Positions 45,685 to 54,448 of a stretch of 64,000 nucleotides of DNA are shown here, one piece after another. Position 1 is the first letter of the stretch. Every line of letters begins with the position of its first letter. The stretch is from an uncultured Clostridium sp. GTDB lineage: Bacteria; Bacillota; Clostridia; Clostridiales; Clostridiaceae. The stretch covers positions 29,388-93,387 of the forward strand of contig CAKVLD010000007.1 in assembly GCA_934755305.1 (NCBI GenBank), in the 5' to 3' direction. The translations under genes and the position numbers were made by a program. Under the pieces are notes generated by a model. The model searched no databases, was not told the origin of the DNA, and was given only the letters and a program-made list of their open reading frames with translations.

Positions 45685-45712
45685 ATTATATACTACTCAT
45701 ATACTTTATCAA
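45685..45712 (-). promoter_or_regulatory. promoter of ecfA1-ecfA2-ecfT-truA
   Basis: TTGATA (45712-45707), 16 bases, TATAAT (45690-45685), about 90 bases before ecfA1, after the rplQ hairpin. Confidence 0.75.
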
Positions 45713-45781
45713 TTATTTTTTATGTAATGAATATTTAAATTAATCTTTTTTATATTATATAGAATACTAATATCACAAAAT

Positions 45782-45805
45782 GGGGATTAAGTTTAACTTA
45801 ACCCC
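45782..45805 (-). terminator. possible terminator after rplQ
   Basis: GGGGGTTAAG and CTTAATCCCC (minus strand) pair around a 5-base loop; only four T residues follow, so termination may be partial and allow read-through into the ecf genes. Confidence 0.55.
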
Positions 45806-45812
45806 CTATATA

Positions 45813-46154
45813 TTATACTAATTCAAGTATAACCACTTCAGCTCCGTCCCCTCTTCTAGGACCTTTTTTATACATTCTTGTATATCCACCGTTTCTTTCA
45901 GCGTATTGTGGAGCTATATTATCAAAAAGATTTTTAACAACTGCTTCTTCTTGAACGTAAGATAACACTTGTCTTCTAGCATGAAGATCTCCTCTCTTAG
46001 CAAGAGTAATCATTTTTTCTGCAAGACTTCTTGTTTCCTTAGCTCTAGTTTCAGTTGTTTCTATTTTACCATACTTTAAGAAGCTTGTTACAAGACCTCT
46101 AAGCATAGCTCTTCTTTGGTCAGTAGCACGACCTAACTTACGATAACCTGCCAT
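45813..46154 (-). CDS. rplQ: ribosomal protein L17
   Basis: 113 residues, normal. 50S protein near the exit tunnel. RKLGRATDQRRAMLRGLVTS (about 4-23) and ETRAKETRSLAEKMI are typical. It follows rpoA by 14 bases at the end of the alpha operon. Confidence 0.97.
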   Translation of the reverse strand: MAGYRKLGRATDQRRAMLRGLVTSFLKYGKIETTETRAKETRSLAEKMITLAKRGDLHARRQVLSYVQEEAVVKNLFDNIAPQYAERNGGYTRMYKKGPRRGDGAEVVILELV

Positions 46155-46168
46155 GGATTTTTACCTCC

Positions 46169-47116
46169 TTACTCGTCGTTTAGTTTTAAAGATAAACCTA
46201 ACTCTTTAAGTTTATGTTCAACTTCTTCTAAGGATTTCTTTCCTAGATTTCTAACTTTCATCATATCGTCCATAGATCTTGTTGCAAGTTCTTGAACAGT
46301 ATTGATACCAGCTCTCTTTAAACAGTTATATGATCTAACTGATAAATCAAGTTCTTCTACAGTCATTTCTAAGACTTTTTCCTTTTTATCTTCTTCTTTT
46401 TCTATCATTATTTCAACATCATTAGTATTATTAGTTAATGACATGAATAATTTAAAATGTTCTATAAGGATTTTAGCTGATAAACTTATAGCCTCATCAA
46501 TCTTTATAGTACCATTAGTCCATATTTCTAAAGTTAACTTATCATAGTCAGTTATTTGACCAACTCTTGTATTTTCTACAGTAAAGTTAACTCTTTTTAC
46601 TGGTGTGTATATTGAATCCACAGCTATTGCAGAAATAGGCAGTTCTTCACTCTTATTTTTATTTTGAGTAACATATCCTCTTCCTTTATTAACTGTTAAT
46701 TCCATATAAAGTCTTCCATCATCGTCAAGAGTTGCAATATGTAAATCCTTATTAACAACTTCAACGTCTCCGTCACTCTTTATATCTGCGCCTGTTACAA
46801 CGCCTGGTCCTTTAGCATCTATATATATAGTCTTTGGACCTTCACCATTCATTCTTAAAGCTAAAGCTTTAATGTTAAGAATTAATTCTGTAACATCTTC
46901 TTTAACTCCTTGTACAGTAGAGAATTCATGAAGTACTCCATCTATTTTCACAGATGTTGTTGCTGCACCAGGTAAAGATGATAACAAAATTCTTCTAAGA
47001 GCATTTCCTAAAGTAATTCCATAACCTCTTTCTAATGGTTCAACTACATACTTACCGTAAGTACCATCTTCATTCGCTTCTACACATTCGATTATTGGCT
47101 TTTCTATTTCTAACAT
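46169..47116 (-). CDS. rpoA: RNA polymerase alpha subunit
   Basis: 315 residues from the ATG at 47116 (AAGGAGGG upstream); a longer frame to 47161 has no such site. The N-terminal dimerisation domain shows GYGITLGNALRRILLSSLPG (about 32-51). The C-terminal domain, which binds UP elements and activators, has RSYNCLKRAGINTVQELATR and VRNLGKKSLEEVEHKL. It lies between rpsD and rplQ as usual, behind a stable hairpin in the rpsD-rpoA gap. Confidence 0.97.
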   Translation of the reverse strand: MLEIEKPIIECVEANEDGTYGKYVVEPLERGYGITLGNALRRILLSSLPGAATTSVKIDGVLHEFSTVQGVKEDVTELILNIKALALRMNGEGPKTIYIDAKGPGVVTGADIKSDGDVEVVNKDLHIATLDDDGRLYMELTVNKGRGYVTQNKNKSEELPISAIAVDSIYTPVKRVNFTVENTRVGQITDYDKLTLEIWTNGTIKIDEAISLSAKILIEHFKLFMSLTNNTNDVEIMIEKEEDKKEKVLEMTVEELDLSVRSYNCLKRAGINTVQELATRSMDDMMKVRNLGKKSLEEVEHKLKELGLSLKLNDE

Positions 47117-47169
47117 ACACAAACCCTCCTTATTATTAAAATGGCAACCTTTTGAGGGCAACTGATTCT

Positions 47170-47206
47170 ATATTTGCTGTAAAAGATAACTTTATACAGC
47201 AAATAT
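47170..47206 (-). other. hairpin between rpsD and rpoA
   Basis: ATATTTGCTGTA pairs perfectly with TACAGCAAATAT (12 bp) around a 13-base loop, eight bases after the rpsD stop. There is no T-run, so it is more likely an RNA processing or stability element than a terminator. It repeats the GCTGTA of the rpsD 3' end (TACAGCAAGTAA). Confidence 0.6.
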
Positions 47207-47213
47207 TTATTTA

Positions 47214-47834
47214 TTACTTGCTGTATAACTCAACAATTAGAGTTTCATTAACTGGTACGTCAATGTCTTCTCTAGCTGGTTCAGCAACTACTTTGCCTTC
47301 GTAGTTTTCAACATTTGCTTCTAACCATTTTGGTAATGTCTTTGGATTTTCAGCAAAAGTCTTAAATTTTTCGCTTCCTCTGCTTTTTTCACATACAGAG
47401 ATAACATCGTTAACTGAAACTTTGTATGAAGCAATATCAACTTTCTTACCATTTACTAAGAAATGTCCATGAGTTACTAATTGTCTAGCTTCATTTCTTG
47501 ATGCACCGTAACCTAATCTATAAACTACGTTATCAAGTCTTAATTCTAGTAATTTTAATAGGTTTTCACCTGTAATTCCTTTTATGTGTTCAGCCTTTTC
47601 ATAATATGTTCTGAATTGGCTTTCTAACACACCATATATTCTTTTTGCTTTTTGTTTTTCTCTTAATTGAACACCATAGTTAGAAACTTTCTTTTTGTTA
47701 GCTCCGTGTTGTCCTGGTGCGTAGCTTCTTCTAACAAAAGCACATTTATCTGTATAACATCTATCCCCTTTAAGGAATAATTTCATACCTTCTCTTCTAC
47801 ATAATCTACATGTAGCTCCAGTATATCTTGCCAT
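47214..47834 (-). CDS. rpsD: ribosomal protein S4
   Basis: 206 residues. Primary 16S rRNA-binding protein. The N-terminus has a zinc-binding set, CRLCRREGMKLFLKGDRC and then CAFVRR (C9, C12, C26, C31), the Cys-containing form. The S4 RNA-binding domain has LRLDNVVYRLGYGASRNEAR (about 97-116). It lies inside the alpha operon rather than alone as in Bacillus. CAGGAGGTG precedes the ATG. Confidence 0.97.
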   Translation of the reverse strand: MARYTGATCRLCRREGMKLFLKGDRCYTDKCAFVRRSYAPGQHGANKKKVSNYGVQLREKQKAKRIYGVLESQFRTYYEKAEHIKGITGENLLKLLELRLDNVVYRLGYGASRNEARQLVTHGHFLVNGKKVDIASYKVSVNDVISVCEKSRGSEKFKTFAENPKTLPKWLEANVENYEGKVVAEPAREDIDVPVNETLIVELYSK

Positions 47835-47860
47835 TAATTACACCTCCTGTGATGGTTGTA

Positions 47861-48256
47861 CTAGACTCTTCTTCTTTTTGGTGGTCTACATCCATTGTGA
47901 GGAATTGGAGTAACATCTTTTATTAAAGTTACTTCTAATCCTGCTGCTTGTAGAGATCTTATAGCTGCCTCTCTACCTGCTCCTGGTCCCTTTACATATA
48001 CTTCAATGCTCTTTAAACCATGTTCCATTGCTGCTTTAGCTGCTGTTTCAGCTGCCATTTGAGCTGCATAAGGAGTACTCTTTTTTGACCCTCTGAATCC
48101 AAGAGCTCCTGCACTTGACCATGATAATGCATTTCCTACTGCATCTGTTAAAGTAACAATTGAGTTATTGAAAGTTGACTTGATGTGTGCTGCACCATGC
48201 TCAACATTTTTTCTTTCTTTTCTTCTTCTAGTCTTTTTGACTTTTTGAGCTGCCAT
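47861..48256 (-). CDS. rpsK: ribosomal protein S11
   Basis: 131 residues, normal. It lies on the 30S platform. GFRGSKKSTPYAAQMAAETA (about 53-72) and the C-terminal DVTPIPHNGCRPPKRRRV are conserved. It follows rpsM by 15 bases. Confidence 0.97.
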   Translation of the reverse strand: MAAQKVKKTRRRKERKNVEHGAAHIKSTFNNSIVTLTDAVGNALSWSSAGALGFRGSKKSTPYAAQMAAETAAKAAMEHGLKSIEVYVKGPGAGREAAIRSLQAAGLEVTLIKDVTPIPHNGCRPPKRRRV

Positions 48257-48271
48257 TATCTTTCCTCCTTA

Positions 48272-48640
48272 TTACTTCTTCTTATTTGCGATAGTCTTCT
48301 TAGGACCTTTTCTAGTTCTCGCATTAGTCTTAGTTTTTTGTCCTCTTACTGGAAGACCTCTTCTATGTCTAATTCCTCTATAGCATCCTATTTCTTGTAA
48401 TCTCTTAATGTTTAAAGCAACGTCTCTTCTTAAATCACCTTCAACAATTAAGTTCTTGTTGATATAAGATCTAATTTCGTTAACTTCGTCTTCTGAAAGA
48501 TCTTTAACTCTTGTATCAGGATTAATTCCTGTAACAGCTAATATCTTTTGAGAAGTTGATAAACCTATTCCGAAGATATAAGTTAGACCTATTTCAACTC
48601 TTTTTTCTCTTGGTAAGTCAATACCTGCTATTCTTGCCAT
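48272..48640 (-). CDS. rpsM: ribosomal protein S13
   Basis: 122 residues, normal. 30S head protein contacting the 50S subunit. ARIAGIDLPREKRVEIGLTY opens it and RHRRGLPVRGQKTKTNARTR (about 92-111) is the conserved basic tail. It begins a transcript with its own promoter and leader, separate from rpmJ upstream. AGGAGGTG precedes the ATG. Confidence 0.97.
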   Translation of the reverse strand: MARIAGIDLPREKRVEIGLTYIFGIGLSTSQKILAVTGINPDTRVKDLSEDEVNEIRSYINKNLIVEGDLRRDVALNIKRLQEIGCYRGIRHRRGLPVRGQKTKTNARTRKGPKKTIANKKK

Positions 48641-48770
48641 TAAAATTTACACCTCCTGGTAATTAAAATGCCTTAAAAAGTTGATTTTATAGTATATAAT
48701 AAAATTTTAGGTATAAGAGAGATACCTCTCTACATCAGCCGCTCCTAAAACCTAATTATTAAATTAATGC
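48641..48770 (-). promoter_or_regulatory. structured 5' leader of rpsM
   Basis: On the minus strand TTTTAGG (48750-48744) pairs with CCTAAAA (48711-48705), enclosing AGAGAG-GTAT-CTCTCT and GGAGCGGCTGATG. It sits between the promoter and the rpsM start. A ribosomal protein (S4 in known alpha operons) may bind it; the specific family was not recognised. Confidence 0.55.
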
Positions 48771-48777
48771 CTATATA

Positions 48778-48806
48778 ATCATATTTGACTTTACTTAAAA
48801 AGTCAA
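48778..48806 (-). promoter_or_regulatory. promoter of the rpsM-rpsK-rpsD-rpoA-rplQ group
   Basis: TTGACT (48806-48801), 17 bases, TATGAT (48783-48778) in the rpmJ-rpsM gap. Confidence 0.82.
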
Positions 48807-48854
48807 TAAATTTTAAATGCCTTATCTGTATTTTTTGTCTAATATTATTTTCTA

Positions 48855-48968
48855 CTAGCCTTGTTTTTGCTTGTGCTTTGGATTTTCACAGATTACCATT
48901 ACTCTTCCTTTTCTTCTTATTATCTTGCACTTTTCGCAAATAGGCTTAACTGATGGTCTTACTTTCAT
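48855..48968 (-). CDS. rpmJ: ribosomal protein L36
   Basis: 37 residues, MKVRPSVKPICEKCKIIRRK then GRVMVICENPKHKQKQG. Full length for the family. C11, C14 and C27 with His32 form the zinc site of the Cys-containing form. Too short for most gene finders but has AAGGAGGG upstream and stands between infA and rpsM, its usual place. Confidence 0.97.
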   Translation of the reverse strand: MKVRPSVKPICEKCKIIRRKGRVMVICENPKHKQKQG

Positions 48969-49018
48969 AGCTAACCCTCCTTGAATTTGTAATGATAGAA
49001 CCTTTTTAATAATCTATC

Positions 49019-49237
49019 TTATTTAGCTCTCCATGTAATTCTACCTCTTGTTAAATCATATGGAGAAAGTTCTACTGTAACTTTATCTCCTGGTAGAATT
49101 CTTATGAAGTTCATTCTTAATTTTCCTGATATATGTGCTAGAATTTTATGACCACTTTCAAGTTCAACTTGAAACATGGCATTAGGTAAAGATTCTAAAA
49201 CTGTACCTTGCATTTCTATAACATCATCTTTTGACAT
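49019..49237 (-). CDS. infA: translation initiation factor IF-1
   Basis: 72 residues from the ATG at 49237, giving the usual start MSKDDVIEMQGTVLESLPNA. The S1-like OB fold blocks the A site during initiation. AAGGAGGG is 12-13 bases upstream, a little far. It starts seven bases after the KOW-protein gene ends. Confidence 0.96.
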   Translation of the reverse strand: MSKDDVIEMQGTVLESLPNAMFQVELESGHKILAHISGKLRMNFIRILPGDKVTVELSPYDLTRGRITWRAK

Positions 49238-49244
49238 AAGGTAA

Positions 49245-49535
49245 TCAACCCTCCTTAACAATGCCTTCAAATTTTAAAAATTTCTTAATCTTTAAATCAG
49301 TACTTTTATCATTATTAATGATAGCATATTTGATTTCATCATCTACTGTATCTAAGAAGCTTAAATGTTTAATCTTTTTCTTCTTAGGATTAGATATTAA
49401 CTTAGTATTACCATTTGTTAACAACACATATTGTTCGTCTATTACTTCAGTAATAACATATAAATGATTTTTATCTCTTCCTGCTTTTGAAAGTACTATT
49501 CTTCCAATCAAGTCATTGTTTTGCAAATTATTCAC
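49245..49535 (-). CDS. KOW-domain RNA-binding protein (L14e-like)
   Basis: 96 residues. The N-terminal half is a KOW/SH3-like domain (GRIVLSKAGRDKNHLYVITE, about 11-30), resembling the eukaryotic L14e/L27e family. Many clostridia have this small gene between map and infA. A ribosome- or RNA-related role is likely but not proven. It is in the middle of the spc operon and clearly co-transcribed. Confidence 0.85.
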   Translation of the reverse strand: MNNLQNNDLIGRIVLSKAGRDKNHLYVITEVIDEQYVLLTNGNTKLISNPKKKKIKHLSFLDTVDDEIKYAIINNDKSTDLKIKKFLKFEGIVKEG

Positions 49536-49595
49536 CTCGATGATTACCTTAGTATAAATCTCATAAATTATGAAAATTTATAACTAAGCAACACT

Positions 49596-50345
49596 CTATT
49601 TAATTAGTGTTAATATCTCCGGTCCATCTGGTAAAATTGCAACAGTATTTTCATAATGCGCCGATAGGCTTTTATCACTTGTTACAACAGTCCATCCATT
49701 ATTTAGAGTAGAAACTCTAAATCCACCTGCATTCACCATTGGTTCTACTGCTAAAACCATTCCCTCAACAAGCTTTGGTCCTCTACCTGGTCTTCCAAAG
49801 TTAGGTACGTCTGGATCTTCATGTACTGATCTTCCTATACCGTGCCCAACAAATTCCCGTACCACCGAGAAACCTGAACCTTCAACATAACATTGTATTT
49901 CATGCGAAATATCCGTCAACTTGTTTCCTATTCGAGCAAACTTTATTCCCTTAAAGAAACTTTGTTTTGTAACGTCTATTAGCTTCTGAGCTTCATCTGA
50001 AACATTTCCTACTGAAAATGTTCTAGCTGCGTCTCCATGAAATCCATCAAGACATGCTCCACAATCAACACTAACTATATCTCCTTCTTGTAGTCTATAT
50101 GATCCTGGTATCCCATGTACTACTTGCTCATTAACAGATATACATAATGATGAAGGAAAACCATATAAACCTTTAAAAGACGGTTTAGCTCCATGTTTAG
50201 TTATGAATTCTTCTGCAATTCTATCCAATTCCGTAGTAGTTATACCAGGCTTAATTGCCTTTTCTACAAGTAGTAGAGTTTCAGCTACAACTCTTCCAGC
50301 ATTACGCATTAGTTCTATTTCATGATTATTTTTAATAATAATCAT
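49596..50345 (-). CDS. map: type I methionine aminopeptidase
   Basis: 249 residues, normal. It removes the initiator methionine. The metal ligands are in VDCGACLDGFHGDAARTF (two Asp, about 94-111), GHGIGRSVHEDP (His, about 167-178), LAVEPM (Glu, about 200-205) and YENTVAI (Glu). It overlaps the end of adk by one base. Confidence 0.97.
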   Translation of the reverse strand: MIIIKNNHEIELMRNAGRVVAETLLLVEKAIKPGITTTELDRIAEEFITKHGAKPSFKGLYGFPSSLCISVNEQVVHGIPGSYRLQEGDIVSVDCGACLDGFHGDAARTFSVGNVSDEAQKLIDVTKQSFFKGIKFARIGNKLTDISHEIQCYVEGSGFSVVREFVGHGIGRSVHEDPDVPNFGRPGRGPKLVEGMVLAVEPMVNAGGFRVSTLNNGWTVVTSDKSLSAHYENTVAILPDGPEILTLIK

Positions 50346-50989
50346 TATTTATTACCTAATACGTCACAAATGCTTTCAAATACTTCATTAATAGCTTTTG
50401 TTCCTTCCACTACTGAAAGTAAGTTCTTATCTCTATAGAAATCAATTAGCGGTTGTGTTTGTCTTTCATAAACATCAAGTCTTTCCTTCACGGTTTCTTC
50501 AGTATCATCTTTTCTTTGAACGACTTCTGAACCACAAAGTTCACATTTATTATCAACTGCAGGGTTGAATTTAACATGATAACTTGCTCCGCATGAAGGA
50601 CACACTCTTCTTCCAGTCATTCTTTCAAGTATGAAATCTCTAGGAACATCAATTAATAATGCTGTATCTAAAGATTCATTTCTACTTCTCAAGAATTCTT
50701 GAAGTGATTCTGCCTGACTAACAGTTCTTGGGAAGCCATCTAATAAGTATCCAGATTTACAATCTTCTTCTTGAAGTCTATCTTTCACCATATTTATAGT
50801 TACTTCATCAGGAACTAATTGTCCGTTATCCATATACTTTTTTGCCTCTATTCCAAGAGGAGTATTTTCTGAAATATTCTTTCTAAAAATATCTCCAGTT
50901 GAAATATGAGGTATTGAGTATTTATTACTAATTGATTTTGCCTGCGTTCCTTTTCCTGCACCCGGAGGGCCTAATAATATAATCTTCAC
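50345..50989 (-). CDS. adk: adenylate kinase
   Basis: 214 residues if it starts at the GTG at 50989, which yields the standard (M)KIILLGPPGAGKGTQAK; three ATG codons at 50993-51004 would add two to five residues and lie on or next to the GGAG site. The P-loop GPPGAGKGT is complete. The LID domain has a zinc site, CPSCGASYHV...CELCG. It sits between secY and map as is standard. Confidence 0.94.
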   Translation of the reverse strand: MKIILLGPPGAGKGTQAKSISNKYSIPHISTGDIFRKNISENTPLGIEAKKYMDNGQLVPDEVTINMVKDRLQEEDCKSGYLLDGFPRTVSQAESLQEFLRSRNESLDTALLIDVPRDFILERMTGRRVCPSCGASYHVKFNPAVDNKCELCGSEVVQRKDDTEETVKERLDVYERQTQPLIDFYRDKNLLSVVEGTKAINEVFESICDVLGNK

Positions 50990-51012
50990 CGGCATCATCT
51001 CCATCTTTTTTC

Positions 51013-52287
51013 TTATTTAAGAAATCCTTCATAGTGACGCATAACCATTTGAGACTCTAATCTTTTCGAAAAATCTATGGCTACTCCAATAACTATAAGT
51101 ATAGCTGTTGCACCAAAGGATATCTCACCAAAATCTGAGTATTGTGATATTAATATTGGAATTATTGCCAATACTGCAGCATATATTCCTCCAATTATAG
51201 ATATCTTAGCAATTACTTTTTCAAAATATCTAGTTGTTTGTTCACCTGGTCTTACACCTGGAACAAATCCAGCAGACTTATTTAAGTTTTCTGCTAATTC
51301 ATCAGGCTTTAATGTAACTTCATTGTAGAACCAAGTAAAAAATATAGTTAATATCGCATACACAACTGGATACATCCAAGTACTTTTATTAAAAATACTA
51401 TAAGGACTTGTTAATATCCAAACTGACCATTCTTTTGTTGGGAAGAAATTAGCTATTGCTTCAGGGAATCCCATAACAGACATAGCAAATATAATAGCTA
51501 TAACTGCAGCACCAATTATACTAAATGGTATATGAGTTGATTGCCCTTTCATAACCTTACTTCCAACAGCTTTTCCTGCATATTGCACTGGTATTCTTCT
51601 TTCAGCTTGATTAAAGAATATAGATGCAACTAATAAAGCAACTGCTCCAACAAAGAATAATACTAATTCAACAATTGTTACTGTATCAGCTTTTTCTAAC
51701 TGAATAAGTCTTGCTATTGTTAAAGGTAGTCTTGAAATAATGTTAACAAAAATTAAAATTGATGTACCATTACCAAAACCTTTTACTGTTATCTGGTCTC
51801 CTAACCATATACAAAATGTTGAACCAACTATTAATGAAATTAAAACAACAACTATTTCAAAGGTAGTCATTCCAGCTGTTGCACCTTTTTGAGATAGAGA
51901 AGCAATTATCCCATATCCAAGTGTTATAGCAATAACAAGCGATAAATAACGTGTTGCTTGTTGAATCTTTTTTCTACCTTCTTCACCTTCTTTTTGTAAC
52001 TGTTCTAATGAAGGAATTCCTATTGTTAATAATTGCATAATTATTGACGCATTAATGTATGGCATTACACCTAAAGCTAATATACTGAAACTACTAAAAG
52101 CACCTCCAGAAATTAGATCATAGAAACCAAGTAACCCAGTTTGAGTTAATTGCTTTAGGAAACTAGAATCAACTCCAGGAACAGGAATGTGAGTTCCCAT
52201 CCTGAAAATTGCTACTAAAGCTATTGTCCAAAAGAATTTTTTTCTCAAATCAGGGACCTTCCAGGCATTACGTAGGGTTGATAGCAT
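51013..52287 (-). CDS. secY: preprotein translocase subunit SecY
   Basis: 424 residues with ten membrane helices. The central channel of the Sec pathway. Conserved parts are FRMGTHIPVPGVD (about 28-40), GQSTHIPFSIIGAAV (plug-region partner) and GFVPGVRPGEQTTRYFEKVI (about 340-359). It follows rplO by one base and is coupled to adk downstream. Confidence 0.96.
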   Translation of the reverse strand: MLSTLRNAWKVPDLRKKFFWTIALVAIFRMGTHIPVPGVDSSFLKQLTQTGLLGFYDLISGGAFSSFSILALGVMPYINASIIMQLLTIGIPSLEQLQKEGEEGRKKIQQATRYLSLVIAITLGYGIIASLSQKGATAGMTTFEIVVVLISLIVGSTFCIWLGDQITVKGFGNGTSILIFVNIISRLPLTIARLIQLEKADTVTIVELVLFFVGAVALLVASIFFNQAERRIPVQYAGKAVGSKVMKGQSTHIPFSIIGAAVIAIIFAMSVMGFPEAIANFFPTKEWSVWILTSPYSIFNKSTWMYPVVYAILTIFFTWFYNEVTLKPDELAENLNKSAGFVPGVRPGEQTTRYFEKVIAKISIIGGIYAAVLAIIPILISQYSDFGEISFGATAILIVIGVAIDFSKRLESQMVMRHYEGFLK

Positions 52288-52288
52288 A

Positions 52289-52729
52289 TTAAATCACCTC
52301 AACTTTTCCTCCAGCTGCTTCAATTTTTTCTACAGCAGCCTTTGAAAGCTTACATCCTTTTATAGTTAAGCTCTTTTCTAAGTTTCCGTTTCCTAATATC
52401 TTAACTCCATCTTGTACTTTACTTATAACTCTATTTGCAAGTAAAACTTCTGGAGTAACTTCTGTTCCGTTTTCAAATATATTTAATCTATCTACGTTTA
52501 TACTAACAATTTTCTTAGCAAATATATTTGTAAAACCTCTCTTTGGAAGTCTTCTGTATAGAGGCATTTGACCTCCTTCGAATCCAGGTCTAACTCCACC
52601 GCCTGATCTAGCGTTTTGTCCTTTTTCACCTTTACCAGCGTTTCTTCCTAATCCAGAACCAGTACCTCTACCAACTCTTTTAGGAGCCTTCTTACTACCA
52701 GCTGCTGGTCTTAATTCATGAAGTTTCAT
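52289..52729 (-). CDS. rplO: ribosomal protein L15
   Basis: 146 residues, normal. Late-assembly 50S protein. The Gly/Arg-rich N-terminus KRVGRGTGSGLGRNAGKGEK (about 18-37) is typical. It follows rpmD by 21 bases. Confidence 0.97.
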   Translation of the reverse strand: MKLHELRPAAGSKKAPKRVGRGTGSGLGRNAGKGEKGQNARSGGGVRPGFEGGQMPLYRRLPKRGFTNIFAKKIVSINVDRLNIFENGTEVTPEVLLANRVISKVQDGVKILGNGNLEKSLTIKGCKLSKAAVEKIEAAGGKVEVI

Positions 52730-52750
52730 ATTCAGTGCACCTCCTCTATA

Positions 52751-52930
52751 TTATACTTCTTCTACTTTTAATAAGTAGTTTATCTTGTTAATCATACCTT
52801 GTATTTGAGGAGTCCCCTCATGTTCTACTGTTTTACCAATCTTCTTAAGTCCAAGGGCATTTGCAGTAGCGATATGGTCTTTCTTTCTACCTATTAAGCT
52901 CTTTACTAATGTAACTCTTAACTTTGCCAT
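52751..52930 (-). CDS. rpmD: ribosomal protein L30
   Basis: 59 residues, normal for bacterial L30. MAKLRVTLVKSLIGRKKDHI opens it, followed by the GLKKIGKTVEHEGTPQIQGM motif. It lies between rpsE and rplO as expected, with AGGAGGTA before the ATG. Small enough to be missed by default gene callers. Confidence 0.97.
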   Translation of the reverse strand: MAKLRVTLVKSLIGRKKDHIATANALGLKKIGKTVEHEGTPQIQGMINKINYLLKVEEV

Positions 52931-52943
52931 CGCAAGATACCTC

Positions 52944-53441
52944 CTAACCTAATATTTCTTCAACAGATTTTCCTCTTAACTTAGCAATATCTTCAGCTGT
53001 TCTTAAGTTTGCTAATCCGTTGATTGTTGCATTTACCATATTTCTTGGGTTGTTTGAACCTAATGATTTAGCTCTAACATCCTTTAATCCTGCTAATTCA
53101 AGCACATCTCTAGCTGGCCCACCAGCGATAACTCCTGTACCTTCTTTAGCTGGCATTATAAGAACCTTACCAGTTCCGAAAGTTCCGTAGATTTCATGAG
53201 GAACTGTTGTTCCAACTATTGCAACTTCAACTAGGTTCTTTTTAGCATCTTCAATTCCTTTTCTAATTGCTACTGGGATTTCGATAGATTTACCCATTCC
53301 AACACCAACATGACCGTTTTCGTCTCCGACAACTACAAGTGCGCTGAATCTAAAGTTTCTACCACCCTTAACAACCTTAGTAACTCTGTTTATGAAAACA
53401 ACCTTTTCCTTTAGGTCTAGTGTACTAGGATCGATTCTCAT
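52944..53441 (-). CDS. rpsE: ribosomal protein S5
   Basis: 165 residues. 30S body protein important for decoding accuracy. VVKGGRNFRFSALVVVGDEN (about 23-42) and GTGVIAGGPARDVLELAGLK (about 116-135) are typical. It starts 19 bases after rplR. Confidence 0.97.
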   Translation of the reverse strand: MRIDPSTLDLKEKVVFINRVTKVVKGGRNFRFSALVVVGDENGHVGVGMGKSIEIPVAIRKGIEDAKKNLVEVAIVGTTVPHEIYGTFGTGKVLIMPAKEGTGVIAGGPARDVLELAGLKDVRAKSLGSNNPRNMVNATINGLANLRTAEDIAKLRGKSVEEILG

Positions 53442-53460
53442 GTATTTCCCTCCTTATTTA

Positions 53461-53820
53461 TTAGAACTTTAATCCTGCTTCTCTAGCAGATTCTGCTAAT
53501 TGTTGTACTCTTCCGTGATATACATATCCACCTCTATCAAATACAACTTCAGTTATTCCTTTATCTAAAGCCTTTTTAGCAACTAACTCTCCTACAAGTT
53601 TAGCTCCTTCTTTATTGCCACCTTTTGCTGAAAAATCTTTTTCAATGCTTGAAGCAGCTACTAAAGTTACGGCATTTGTATCATCAATTATTTGTGCATA
53701 GATGTTCTTAGAACTTCTATAAACTGAAAGTCTTGGTCTTTCAGGAGTACCGAAAACTTTCTTACGCACTCTAAGGTGACGTCTTACTCTTTTTGCTTTT
53801 CTGTCAGCCTTCTTGAACAT
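53461..53820 (-). CDS. rplR: ribosomal protein L18
   Basis: 119 residues from the ATG at 53820, eight bases after AAAGGAG; an in-frame GTG at 53829 overlaps that site and is rejected. It binds 5S rRNA. RHLRVRKKVFGTPERPRLSV (about 14-33) and DRGGYVYHGRVQQLAESARE are conserved. Confidence 0.96.
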   Translation of the reverse strand: MFKKADRKAKRVRRHLRVRKKVFGTPERPRLSVYRSSKNIYAQIIDDTNAVTLVAASSIEKDFSAKGGNKEGAKLVGELVAKKALDKGITEVVFDRGGYVYHGRVQQLAESAREAGLKF

Positions 53821-53838
53821 AAAGCTCACTCCTTTCTA

Positions 53839-54381
53839 TTATTTCTTACCAGTTTTACCTTCTTTACGTCTGATGTATTCGCCTTCGAACTTAATTCCTT
53901 TACCCTTATATGGTTCTGGTTTTCTCCAACGTCTTATATCAGCAGCTTGTGCACCAACGATTTCCTTATCAATACCTTTAACTACAACTTTTGTTGCAGC
54001 TGGAGTTTCGAAAGTAATACCTTCCATTGGTTCAACTTCAACTGGGTGTGAGAATCCAAGGTTCATTACAAGCTTCTTACCTTGTAATTGAGCTCTATAA
54101 CCAACACCAACTAATTCTAAAGTTTTTTGATAACCTTCACTTGTTCCAATTACCATGTTGTTAATAAGTGCTCTTGTTAATCCGTGAAGAGCTCTATGAT
54201 CTTTTTGATCACTTGGTCTAGTAACAACTACTTCGTTGTTTTCAACCGCTATATTCATGTCTTTATGCATAGCTTTTACTAGCTCACCCTTAGGGCCTTT
54301 TACAGTAACAACATTATCTGCTGATACAGTAACAGTTACGCCAGCAGGTATAGCTATTGGTAATCTACCTACTCTAGACAT
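53839..54381 (-). CDS. rplF: ribosomal protein L6
   Basis: 180 residues from the ATG at 54381 (CAGGAGGTG upstream); a longer frame to 54411 is not used. MSRVGRLPIAIPAGVTVTVS opens it and the C-terminal KPEPYKGKGIKFEGEYIRRK is the rRNA-binding signature. Confidence 0.97.
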   Translation of the reverse strand: MSRVGRLPIAIPAGVTVTVSADNVVTVKGPKGELVKAMHKDMNIAVENNEVVVTRPSDQKDHRALHGLTRALINNMVIGTSEGYQKTLELVGVGYRAQLQGKKLVMNLGFSHPVEVEPMEGITFETPAATKVVVKGIDKEIVGAQAADIRRWRKPEPYKGKGIKFEGEYIRRKEGKTGKK

Positions 54382-54448
54382 AATTGCACCTCCTGTTGTT
54401 TTCTTGTACAAACATTAATTTAAATTAATTCCAACTATCAATTAGGGA

